Shown here: one piece after another, positions 1 through 7,265 of the stretch
Position numbering within the stretch: the stretch's first letter is position 1
Layout: every line of letters begins with the position of its first letter
Assembly: GCA_964345365.1 (NCBI GenBank)
Contig: CAYFQR010000003.1
Span: 1 to 54,225 of the forward strand
Direction: 5' to 3'
DNA from: RUG754 sp964345365
GTDB lineage: Bacteria; Bacillota; Clostridia; Peptostreptococcales; Anaerovoracaceae
DNA: 54,225 nt
Translations under genes and position numbers: made by a program
Notes under the pieces: model-generated
Databases searched by the model: none
What the model saw: only the letters and a program-made list of their open reading frames with translations
Told to the model about the DNA's origin: nothing

Positions 1-42
1 CCTGAAGCTGCCTTCGCTTCAAGGCGTTTTTTGCTGTTTAAG

Positions 43-137
43 TTTTTTCGGTGCTTTTGGCACTCACCCGTTTGTTTTTTCGGGGCTTTTTGTACTTGTC
101 TGTTTATGTTTTTCGGGGCTTTTTATACTTACTTATG
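43..137. repeat. Degenerate tandem repeat of about 33 bp, three copies
   Basis: Three copies of a unit with the core TTTTTTCGGGGCTTTT lie at 43-74, 75-108 and 109-137. On the minus strand the last copy begins with the final codons and TAA stop of the DUF2812 remnant (CATAAGTAA). Unit lengths differ slightly (29-34 bp). No coding function is apparent. Confidence 0.7.
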
Positions 138-440
138 AATGGACTTATAATACTTCCAATACGAAACGGCGAATGAAATAAATATACCTATATATATTGC
201 GAACATTATATATAAGGCTATCACTACGCCATAGCTGAAAGATATGCCGTTAAATGTCTGCGTAATTGTTTGCGGTACAATTACGGCGAAGAAAATTACC
301 AGAAGCGGAATCATGCGTCCTTTGAAAACTCGCTTCATCATATCAAGGCGCGACGCATCGTCACAAAAGATTTCCTCTTCGGTTCCGTCTATTTCCGATG
401 CGGGTTTTCTAAAATAGCTGTACCCGAAGTAATTTTGCAA
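129..440 (-). pseudogene. DUF2812-type membrane protein, C-terminal remnant
   Basis: The first residues contain YFRK, followed by EEIFCDDASRLDMMKR and two hydrophobic helices near residues 43-63 and 70-92. This matches my memory of the end of the cytoplasmic part of DUF2812 proteins (W-x-YFRK, then a D-x-x-SR-x-x-x-x-KR segment), which are normally encoded with a PadR regulator. The N-terminal part, more than 100 residues, is missing. The only start is a TTG at 440 with no clear Shine-Dalgarno sequence. The frame stays open to an in-frame TGA at 513-515 without an ATG, so this is best read as a decayed fragment. No PadR gene is visible. Family recall is from memory, hence moderate confidence. 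Confidence 0.55.
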
Positions 441-502
441 ATAAGCACAGCACGAGTATAATTTAGTAAATGTATTTTGAAACTTTTTTGCGATTTTTGT
501 GA

Positions 503-508
503 TATAAT
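503..508 (+). promoter_or_regulatory. Probable extended -10 promoter for pncB
   Basis: TATAAT is preceded by TG one base upstream (TGATATAAT), an extended -10 element. No good -35 is visible. It lies about 140 bp before the pncB start, leaving a long leader in which I see no TGTCAAGA element like those next to niaR. Confidence 0.45.
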
Positions 509-651
509 CGTTTCATACCTATTTTTGCTTCAATTTTCGCAACAGAAGCAGCATTAAAAAAGACTTTTGACAAAAACGGAAACCGACGCTAAAACTCAAA
601 AGCGATTTATGAAGATAATTTAATAACTATATTCTGTAGGAGGGAAACAAA

Positions 652-1848
652 TTGAAATTAGAACCCATCGTTATTTCTTTGCTTGACACCGACCTTTATA
701 AGTTCAATATGGACCAGGTCATCTTTCACAAGCACACCAATTTAATGGGAGAATATCATTTTAAGTGCAGAAATCAAGGCGTTGTGTTCACGGATGAGAT
801 GCTGGACGAAATAAATGCACAGATAGACCACCTCTGCAGTCTGCGTTTTTCTCAGGAAGAGCTGGACTATCTCGGCAGCATTCGTTTCATCAAGCCCGAC
901 TATATCGAATTTCTCAGGCTTTGGCACCCGCTAAGGGATTATGTGAAGACCTCGCTCGATGGAGACATGCCGGTCGTGACGGTAAAAGGCCCTCTTTTCT
1001 CGGCGATGCAGTTCGAAATTTATCTCCTTGAGATAATCAACGAGGTTTACTTCCGCATGACCTATGACTACGACGAGCTGCTAAAGTCCGCTTGTGAGCG
1101 TCTCGAGCAAAAAATCCGCGACTTCAACTCCGGCAAATATACTTTCAAATTTGCCGAGTTCGGCTGCAGACGCCGCCTCTCGCGCGATTTTGAAGAAATT
1201 GCCATAAGGGAACTCTCGTCGCGTACAAAGAATATGGTCGGAACCTCCAACGTCTTTTTTGCAAAGAAATTCGGCCTGACGCCTATCGGAACATATGCGC
1301 ACGAATATGTCCAGATGTATCAGGGAATCGACAAAATTCCTCTCGCATACACGAATCACTATGCCATGAAGGACTGGTATGACGAATATCTCGGCGACAA
1401 CGGCACCGCACTCTCGGACACGCTTACTACAGATCTGTTCTTAAGAGATTTTAATCGCAGTATGGTAAATAACTATACCGGCGTGCGACACGACTCGGGC
1501 GACCCGTTTGAATGGGGTGATAAGATTATCGCACATTTCAAAAAATTCGGTGTGGACCCTAAGACCAAGCTACTTCTATTCAGTGACGGACTTAACTTCG
1601 ACAGAGCTCAGGAAATATATGAATATTTCAAAGACAAAGCAATAGTCAGCTTCGGCATAGGCACCTTCGTTTCAAACGATACGCACAAACCTGCTCTCAA
1701 TATTGTAATTAAGCTCCAATATGTGAACGGCAGACCTGTCGCCAAGCTTTCCGATGAGGGCGGCAAAACAATGTGTGATGATGACGGCTACCTTGAATAC
1801 CTTAGAAGATCCGTGCTGTTCAGATTAGAGCGCGAGAAAGAGCTATAA
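652..1848 (+). CDS. pncB: Nicotinate phosphoribosyltransferase
   Basis: Converts nicotinate, PRPP and ATP to nicotinate mononucleotide, the first step of niacin salvage to NAD (Preiss-Handler pathway), in the cytosol. The 398 residues match the usual size of the E. coli-type enzyme. Recognisable segments are LLDTDLYKFNMDQ at the N-terminus, FGCRRRLSRD and GTSNVFFAKKFG in the middle, the RHDSGDPFEWG phosphoribosyl-binding region, and FSDGLNFD and FGIGTFVSND near the C-terminus. The start is TTG, chosen because TAGGAGGG sits just upstream. It stands alone. A NiaR-type niacin regulator is encoded about 40 kb away in this window. Confidence 0.93.
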   Translation: MKLEPIVISLLDTDLYKFNMDQVIFHKHTNLMGEYHFKCRNQGVVFTDEMLDEINAQIDHLCSLRFSQEELDYLGSIRFIKPDYIEFLRLWHPLRDYVKTSLDGDMPVVTVKGPLFSAMQFEIYLLEIINEVYFRMTYDYDELLKSACERLEQKIRDFNSGKYTFKFAEFGCRRRLSRDFEEIAIRELSSRTKNMVGTSNVFFAKKFGLTPIGTYAHEYVQMYQGIDKIPLAYTNHYAMKDWYDEYLGDNGTALSDTLTTDLFLRDFNRSMVNNYTGVRHDSGDPFEWGDKIIAHFKKFGVDPKTKLLLFSDGLNFDRAQEIYEYFKDKAIVSFGIGTFVSNDTHKPALNIVIKLQYVNGRPVAKLSDEGGKTMCDDDGYLEYLRRSVLFRLEREKEL

Positions 1849-1952
1849 TTGTTAAACAATAGTATTCAAAGCTATATATTGCCAGCTATTTTTTTGATTA
1901 AACGGTTGGTAGATAAAAATGAAGATATCGAAACTTTTGAAAGGATAATTAA

Positions 1953-2366
1953 ATGACTATCGGTGATATTTACGAGATAAAAGAAACGGTTTCCGATAAT
2001 AACACTGCAGAGGCTCTCGGAAGCGGAGGGCTCGCTGTCTTCGGCACGCCATATTTGGCAGCAATGATGGAAAAAGCCGCTTTCAACTATCTCAAAGAGG
2101 TTCTACCGGAGGGCAAAAGCTCGGTAGGAACCGTCGTTAAAGTGAACCATACCTCACCTACTCCAACGGGACTTCAGGTATCGGTCAGGGTCAGGCTTTC
2201 TTCAATATCGGAGAACGGCAAGCTGTTTGACTTTGAAATGGAAGCCTTCGATGAGACCGGTTCAATAGGCAGCGGCACGCACCAAAGAGCTGTTATCTCC
2301 ACTGAGAAGTTTCTCGAAAAATGTTACTCGAAACTACAGAACAAAATTACGGTAAACCGGCCATGA
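1953..2366 (+). CDS. Hotdog-fold acyl-CoA thioesterase-like protein
   Basis: A 137-residue protein resembling the single-domain hotdog thioesterases related to fluoroacetyl-CoA thioesterase FlK. Visible signals are VFGTPYLAAMMEKAA, supplying a Thr and Glu at the positions used in that family, and VKVNHTSPTPTG, supplying the His, followed by a long beta-strand region. The substrate cannot be told from sequence. ATG is preceded by AAAGGAT. Its stop overlaps the next ATG by four bases (ATGA), so it is probably translationally coupled to the NUDIX-MGMT protein. The C-terminal 25 residues extend beyond the compact fold. Confidence 0.75.
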   Translation: MTIGDIYEIKETVSDNNTAEALGSGGLAVFGTPYLAAMMEKAAFNYLKEVLPEGKSSVGTVVKVNHTSPTPTGLQVSVRVRLSSISENGKLFDFEMEAFDETGSIGSGTHQRAVISTEKFLEKCYSKLQNKITVNRP

Positions 2367-3151
2367 TTGACACAAGCCTTTGCTACATCGAGCGTGACGG
2401 TCAATACCTAATGCTGCACAGAACAAAAAAGCAGAATGACCTGAATGAAGGTAAGTGGATAGGCGTCGGCGGTAAAAGAGAGGATTTCGAGAGTATAAAC
2501 GAGTGCCTGGTTCGCGAGGTCTACGAGGAAACCGGACTCCGTTTGACTAAATTTGAACCCAGAGCAATTATCTATTTCTACTCTGATAAATGGGAAGATG
2601 AGAAAATGTTCCTCTATACTGCATCTGAGTTCATCTTGGATGACGGGAGAACAGAGAAGGACTTTGTGAGTAATTCGGATATACCTATAAAGCCTTGTGC
2701 CGAAGGTGAGCTCGCTTGGATAGACAAAGAAAAACTTTTAAGCCTTAATATTTGGGAAGCTGATCGTTTCTTTATAGAGAAATTACTCGAAGATGCTCCT
2801 TTCTTTTTCATGGGAGCTACGTACAGAGGCGATGAAATGGTAGATTCCTTTATCGGTGCTGAAACCTTCGCCGACAAGGTCTATCAGGAAGTGGCGAGAA
2901 TACCTGAAGGAAAGGTTTCGACATATTCCGACATTGCTGCACTAATCGGTCATCCCGGTGCGCAGAGGGCGGTCGGCAATGTCCTTCACAGAAACCCTTA
3001 CGACGGCTTCATACCGTGCCATAGAGTAGTAAATGCCAAAGGCTGCCCGGCACCGCGTTTCTGCTTCGACGGACCGGAAGAACAGCTCTTAAGGCTTGCC
3101 GCGGAAGGCGTGAAGATAAAAGACGGCCGCGTGATTTTGGAGGAATTATGA
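2363..3151 (+). CDS. NUDIX hydrolase fused to O6-alkylguanine DNA alkyltransferase domain
   Basis: Two DNA- or nucleotide-protection domains in one 262-residue chain. The N-terminal part carries a complete NUDIX box G-x5-E-x7-REVYEETGL at about residues 36-58 and probably hydrolyses a damaged nucleotide of the 8-oxo-dGTP type. The C-terminal part (about 165-262) is the DNA-binding domain of methylguanine methyltransferase, with FADKVYQEVARIPEGKVSTY, GAQRAVGNVL and the active-site IPCHRVV (Cys at about residue 219). I chose the ATG at 2363, which overlaps the thioesterase stop as ATGA, over the in-frame ATG at 2321. The end overlaps the next gene in the same way. Substrate specificity is inferred. 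Confidence 0.88.
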   Translation: MIDTSLCYIERDGQYLMLHRTKKQNDLNEGKWIGVGGKREDFESINECLVREVYEETGLRLTKFEPRAIIYFYSDKWEDEKMFLYTASEFILDDGRTEKDFVSNSDIPIKPCAEGELAWIDKEKLLSLNIWEADRFFIEKLLEDAPFFFMGATYRGDEMVDSFIGAETFADKVYQEVARIPEGKVSTYSDIAALIGHPGAQRAVGNVLHRNPYDGFIPCHRVVNAKGCPAPRFCFDGPEEQLLRLAAEGVKIKDGRVILEEL

Positions 3152-4029
3152 AATTTTTAATAATTATATTTGTGCTATGGAATTTTAGTGTCTTCATGCT
3201 CATGGGCATCGATAAAAGATGTGCTGTGCGAGGACATCGAAGAATCTCCGAAAAAACTTTGCTTCTGTTAAGTTTTCTTTGTGGCGGTATCGGAGGCATA
3301 CTCGGTGCCATATTCTTTAGGCACAAGACTCGAAAACTTAAATTTAAGCTGCTTTTACCACTTTCTTTGATTGTGAACGTAATTTTACTTGTGCTTATCC
3401 TCAACTTATTTGTCATCAGCTCAACTTACTCGGATTTGAGGTATATAGTAAAGGAGGATAATCTGATCGAAAGTTCGGCTGCGGAAGAATTAAAAGATTA
3501 TAATGCCGACTGTGCCCTTGTGCTCGGTTGCGGTGTTTACTCGGACGGTACGCCTACGCCTATGCTCAAAGACAGGCTCGATGTCGCGATAGCCCTCTAT
3601 AATAACGGTATAGTGGACAGGCTGCTTCTCTCAGGAGATCACGGACAGGTCGAATATAACGAAATCGGCTGTATGTTCAGATATTGTCTGGAGGCGGGGC
3701 TCCCCAAGGAAGTTCTCTTCTTGGATCACGCCGGCTTCTCCACCTATGATTCGGTTTATCGAGCAAACAGCATATTCAAAGTTAAGCGCATGATAATCGT
3801 AACCCAAGTTTATCACGAATTCAGGGCTATATATATCGGCAAAGAACTCGGCATCGACTGTATCGGAGTCGCAAGCGGCAAAAGATTCTATGCCGGGACA
3901 ATCTATCGTGAGCTTCGTGAAATACTCGCAAGAGATAAGGACATATTCAAGTCAATGTTAAGGATGCCGCCCGTATTCGGCGGTGACGCAATCCCTATTT
4001 CCGGTGACGCCGCTCCGAGTCAGGTTTGA
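3148..4029 (+). CDS. DUF1294 membrane domain fused to SanA/YdcF-like DUF218 domain
   Basis: The first ~65 residues are a DUF1294 unit (helix, GIDKRCAVRGHRRISEKTL, GGIGGILGAIFFRHKT). A third transmembrane helix follows near 72-90. The remainder is an extracytoplasmic DUF218 domain of the SanA/ElyC type, with VLGCGVYSDGTPTPMLKDRLDVA, LLSGDHG, YNEIGCM, DHAGFSTYDS and VTQVYHEFRA. SanA relatives affect envelope barrier function, but the reaction is unknown. It overlaps the preceding gene by ATGA, making a three-gene coupled cluster. The tail is Gly/Asp/Pro rich with a short internal repeat (GGDA, SGDA). Confidence 0.82.
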   Translation: MKFLIIIFVLWNFSVFMLMGIDKRCAVRGHRRISEKTLLLLSFLCGGIGGILGAIFFRHKTRKLKFKLLLPLSLIVNVILLVLILNLFVISSTYSDLRYIVKEDNLIESSAAEELKDYNADCALVLGCGVYSDGTPTPMLKDRLDVAIALYNNGIVDRLLLSGDHGQVEYNEIGCMFRYCLEAGLPKEVLFLDHAGFSTYDSVYRANSIFKVKRMIIVTQVYHEFRAIYIGKELGIDCIGVASGKRFYAGTIYRELREILARDKDIFKSMLRMPPVFGGDAIPISGDAAPSQV

Positions 4030-4156
4030 ACCGCTCATGGCTGAAGACACGAAGGGTTTCTACTATGTTATAAAAACTGAAGGGCAGTAACCGCTTTCAA
4101 TGAAGCGCTCTGCTATCGTTCATGACTTGAGCCGCAAGCGATCCCGGCTATATCAT

Positions 4157-4183
4157 AAAAAAGCTGCGGGGGAAACCCGCAGC
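4157..4183 (-). terminator. Intrinsic terminator of the leftward gene series
   Basis: Perfect 8-bp stem GCTGCGGG/CCCGCAGC with a 5-nt loop, followed on the minus strand by six T residues. It lies 55 bp past the stop of the minus-strand gene at 4238. Confidence 0.75.
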
Positions 4184-4190
4184 ATGCACA

Positions 4191-4223
4191 AAAAGCCTTG
4201 TGAGTCAAAATCACGAGGCTTTT
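4191..4223. terminator. Bidirectional terminator between convergent genes
   Basis: The stem AAAAGCCTTGTGA/TCACGAGGCTTTT (one wobble) carries A and T runs on both sides, so it can act on either strand between the SanA-like gene and the convergent minus-strand gene. Confidence 0.65.
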
Positions 4224-4237
4224 GAATTTATCATAGA

Positions 4238-4693
4238 CTATACCGGAATTTCGCCCTGCATCTTAAGCAGAGCTTCCCTGATTATTTCTACCTTTTCCAT
4301 TATTTCCCGCATCTGCTCATGCGCACCGCGAATGCGTTCTTGAACAATCCAATCGACAATTAAGCCCTGAAAGAAATAGTCCGTAATCGACAAAAACTCG
4401 GATATGTTGAAATTTACTTCAATCTCCTTGTCCACATCCGCAAGTTCTTTATTTAACTTCTGAAGCGAGATTTGCGCTTCTTCAATGTCATCCTGTGCAT
4501 CGTCCATCTCTCCGTGCTTAATAAGCGTAGTAACCAAGCCGTTGCCGCACGTATCGCATGTCTCTATGCTCCTTGCATTGCTCAGATGCTCCGCGGCATC
4601 GTTTAGGCACTTAATCGCATAGTCTGCCGCGTGTATAGCCTCATTTAGCTCTTTCTCAAAATCCTTACCTTCTTCTTTGATTTCATTACACAT
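4238..4693 (-). CDS. Hypothetical helical protein
   Basis: A 151-residue soluble, acidic, largely helical protein with heptad-like stretches (about 10-40 and 62-90) and a CDTCG pair of cysteines near residue 47. No family recognised. The ATG is preceded by AAAGGAAG. It is the last gene of the leftward series and ends just before two terminators, downstream of the GNAT gene by 18 bp, so it is probably cotranscribed with it. Confidence 0.6.
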   Translation of the reverse strand: MCNEIKEEGKDFEKELNEAIHAADYAIKCLNDAAEHLSNARSIETCDTCGNGLVTTLIKHGEMDDAQDDIEEAQISLQKLNKELADVDKEIEVNFNISEFLSITDYFFQGLIVDWIVQERIRGAHEQMREIMEKVEIIREALLKMQGEIPV

Positions 4694-4711
4694 AATTTTC
4701 TTCCTTTCACA

Positions 4712-5263
4712 TCAACGGTTGTTTCTTATTGCCTCCCATTCTTCACGTGTTATCGAATAAATCCTGCTATCCCTGTCTGTGCCGTCATATATGTGGTAAG
4801 CCTTTCGGAGAGTTCCTTCATATTTGAAGCCGCTTTTTTCTATGACTCTCTGAGATCTGCTGTTCACATCTGAGGTACGAATTGCCATGACCGCAAGCTC
4901 GTACTCCGCAAAAGCGTAATCCATCACTCCCCTTGCCGCTTCCGTCATATAGCCTTTGCCCCAGCAATCTCTCGCAAGCGCATAGCCCATCTCAAGGGAG
5001 TTAACATTCTCTCTCGCACCGTCCTCATATATTGATATGTTTCCGATTATCCGGTTGCTTTCTTTTTCTCTTATCGCCCAGCAATCTCTCGAGGGCATAA
5101 ACATTGTCTCTATGATTTTTTTTGATTCATTTAAGTCGGCATGAGGCTTCCAGCCCGCATTCGGCCCGACTTCAGGGTGACTCGCCCAGGCGAAAAGTCC
5201 TGCAACATCCTCTTCGCTGCTTGTCCAAGGCGTGAGCCTAAGCCTTTCCGTTTCAATTATCAT
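4712..5263 (-). CDS. GNAT family N-acetyltransferase (RimJ/RimL-like)
   Basis: 183 residues starting MIIETERLRLTPW, the typical opening of RimJ/RimL-type acetyltransferases. The acetyl-CoA site reads ARDCWGKGYMTEA, and the C-terminal segment is NSRSQRVIEKSGFKYEGTLR. Substrate unknown. The start at 5263 has GGGAG upstream and overlaps the last codons of rsmA by 11 bp. The longer frame beginning at 5308 would run deep into rsmA and was rejected. Probably translated from the rnmV-rsmA transcript. Confidence 0.85.
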   Translation of the reverse strand: MIIETERLRLTPWTSSEEDVAGLFAWASHPEVGPNAGWKPHADLNESKKIIETMFMPSRDCWAIREKESNRIIGNISIYEDGARENVNSLEMGYALARDCWGKGYMTEAARGVMDYAFAEYELAVMAIRTSDVNSRSQRVIEKSGFKYEGTLRKAYHIYDGTDRDSRIYSITREEWEAIRNNR

Positions 5264-6128
5264 CTCTTGCTCCCATCCTTTCATAGATTTCATCTGCAAG
5301 CACCGCAAACTCAGCTACACTCAGGGTTTCCGCTCTCCTGGTCCTGTCTATGCCGGCAGCATCAAGTGCAACACCCGCCGTTTCCTTGTCAAGCCCCCTG
5401 ACTCCTGTAAGTGAATTGAGCAGTGTTTTTCTCCTTTGACCGAAGCCCGCCTTAACTACTTCGAAAAACAGTTCCGAACTCCGAACTTGAACAGGCCTTT
5501 TTTTATAGATATCGAGCCGAAGCACAGTACTGTCTATCTGAGGCACAGGTATAAACACGGTTTTCGGCACCTTTCTTATATCTGAGACGCTGCAAAAAAA
5601 CTGCACCGATACCGATAAGGAGCTGTAATCCTTGCTCCCCGGAGCCGCTTTGATTCTGTCCGCAACTTCTTTTTGAACCATTATGGTAATAGACTCGGCC
5701 GCGACCCCTTCTTCAAGCAACTTCATTATTATCGGAGTTGTGATATAGTACGGAAGATTCCCGATTATCCTGACCTTCCCTGTAACCGTCTCCTTCTTTA
5801 TCAGGGCATTTACATCGGTTTTCAGAATATCGGCATGAATGATTTCCACATTATCTAAACCGTAAAGTGTTTCTTCAAGTATAGGAATAAGGTTCTTATC
5901 TATCTCTACAGCTATTACTTTTTTTGCTTTCGCTGCGGCTTCTCTCGTAATTACGCCGATTCCGGGGCCTATTTCGATAACGAGGTCATCTTCAGTGACC
6001 ATAGAGGCGTTTACTATGTCCTCGATGATGTTTTTATCGGTCAAAAAATTCTGACCGAGACTCTTCGTGAATCTGAAAGCATGTTTTTTATTTATCTCTT
6101 TTATTGTTGATGGTTGATAAAGCTTCAT
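5253..6128 (-). CDS. rsmA: 16S rRNA dimethyladenosine transferase
   Basis: Dimethylates two adjacent adenosines near the 3' end of 16S rRNA (A1518/A1519 in E. coli numbering) during 30S maturation. Contains KKHAFRFTKSLGQNFLTD, the SAM motif IEIGPGIGVIT, acidic VEIDKNL, the catalytic NLPYYITTP and the FGQRRKTLLNSL segment of the C-terminal helical domain. About 291 residues, normal for KsgA. I prefer the ATG at 6128 (AGAGGAG upstream) to the TTG one codon earlier. Its start overlaps the end of rnmV by about 40 bp, the common rnmV-rsmA arrangement. Confidence 0.96.
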   Translation of the reverse strand: MKLYQPSTIKEINKKHAFRFTKSLGQNFLTDKNIIEDIVNASMVTEDDLVIEIGPGIGVITREAAAKAKKVIAVEIDKNLIPILEETLYGLDNVEIIHADILKTDVNALIKKETVTGKVRIIGNLPYYITTPIIMKLLEEGVAAESITIMVQKEVADRIKAAPGSKDYSSLSVSVQFFCSVSDIRKVPKTVFIPVPQIDSTVLRLDIYKKRPVQVRSSELFFEVVKAGFGQRRKTLLNSLTGVRGLDKETAGVALDAAGIDRTRRAETLSVAEFAVLADEIYERMGARDDN

Positions 6129-6747
6129 CAAACTCCTCTTTGCTGATTCCGAATCTGTTCAGTTTGTTAAGAAACGATTTAACATTGCTGTAACCGATAC
6201 CGAGAATGCTTCCAAGCATTTCCCTGCGCTTTTTAGAATCCTCTTTTCCCGAAAGTCCCGCGTTTTCAACGGTTTCCAAGGTAAACACAAACGAATTGCT
6301 GTCACAACTGCTGCCCGAGTTGTCTTTTTCGCTGCCAAAGCTGTCTTTTTCGCTCACCGAGCCGCCTTTTTTGCTCACCAAGCTGTCTTTTTCGCTGCCG
6401 AAGACCCCTCTTCTTGCCTTAATAATCGCATGCCTTATCGCTTCCGGGGATGCGTTTTCGATACCGATGTCTCCTTTTTTCAGAGCATCGTCTCTCGATA
6501 TATATGCGTGCAAGGCACCCGGGAATTTTTCGCTCAGCTTTCGCCTGATTTCCTCGCCCGAATAGTCGGGGTCAGTGAAAATAATTATTCCTATTTCTCT
6601 GTAGGCTTTTTCAATCAGTTCGACGGTTTCATCTTTTATCCCGAAGCCGTGGGTTTCTATCGTCAAACAATCGACGGCACGTGATAGATTGATGGTATCG
6701 TCCCTGCCTTCTACAATCACGGCTTCTTTTATTTTGAGGCGCTCCAT
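6088..6747 (-). CDS. rnmV: Ribonuclease M5
   Basis: Primase-like TOPRIM nuclease that matures 5S rRNA in Gram-positives. TOPRIM signatures are IVEGRDD (catalytic Glu) and FTDPDYSGEEIRRK (acidic pair). The C-terminal part, with MLGSILGIGYSNVKSFLNKLN, matches the DUF4093 region. Between them lies an unusual hydrophilic insert (about residues 113-152) made of repeats of G-S-E-K-D-S type. The DNA here (about 6318-6411 on the plus strand) is a degenerate tandem repeat of CTGTCTTTTTCGCT. Starts at ATG with AAGGAGGG upstream. Confidence 0.9.
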   Translation of the reverse strand: MERLKIKEAVIVEGRDDTINLSRAVDCLTIETHGFGIKDETVELIEKAYREIGIIIFTDPDYSGEEIRRKLSEKFPGALHAYISRDDALKKGDIGIENASPEAIRHAIIKARRGVFGSEKDSLVSKKGGSVSEKDSFGSEKDNSGSSCDSNSFVFTLETVENAGLSGKEDSKKRREMLGSILGIGYSNVKSFLNKLNRFGISKEEFDEALSTINNKRDK

Positions 6748-6830
6748 ACGCCCTCCTTGTTTAACAGATTCTATTAATTATCGGTTTTCGGCGTCTTCCT
6801 TGTCATTTTCATTATTGTCTTCGGCTATTC

Positions 6831-7256
6831 CTAATTGTCCTTGTCGCTTTCTTGAGACTCCGCTTTTTTATCGGTATCAGGCGAATCTTTTTCATCTTTT
6901 TCATTGTCGGAACTTTCGCCTGTCTCGTCAGAATCTTCATTCCCCCTTAAATTCGGTAACACGAACATAAGCTCACCCTGTTTAACGAGTTTGAGGTTCT
7001 TCCTTGCAAGCCGCTCGATGAACTCCGGAGAGTTTATTGCCTCAAGCTGCTGTGTAAGGTTCTCCACTTCCTCCTTGAGCTGCCTGTTCTTTTCTTCTAC
7101 CTTCGCCTTTTCGGTATTAAGATGTATTATCTTGATACCGGAAAAGACAAAATATGCAACTCCTATCAGGATCACTGCGAGGATTATAAGTTTCGAACGA
7201 TTCAGTTTTCGTCTCTTCTTTTGAAATTTCGAGACGTCTCCCCTTTTCTTTGCCAT
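6831..7256 (-). CDS. divIC: DivIC/FtsB-like septum formation initiator
   Basis: Bitopic division protein: a basic cytoplasmic N-terminus (KKRRKLNRSK), one transmembrane helix at about 22-40, a coiled coil (about 45-75, EKAKVEEKNRQLKEEVENL) and the family segment SPEFIERLARKNLKLVKQGE. In the divisome DivIC pairs with FtsL and DivIB. The last ~40 residues are an acidic low-complexity tail. After the TAG stop a different frame continues with similar acidic codons (see findings), so the tail may have been shortened by a frameshift. Located 9 bp after the M23 peptidase gene. Confidence 0.88.
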   Translation of the reverse strand: MAKKRGDVSKFQKKRRKLNRSKLIILAVILIGVAYFVFSGIKIIHLNTEKAKVEEKNRQLKEEVENLTQQLEAINSPEFIERLARKNLKLVKQGELMFVLPNLRGNEDSDETGESSDNEKDEKDSPDTDKKAESQESDKDN

Positions 7257-7265
7257 AACAAATCC

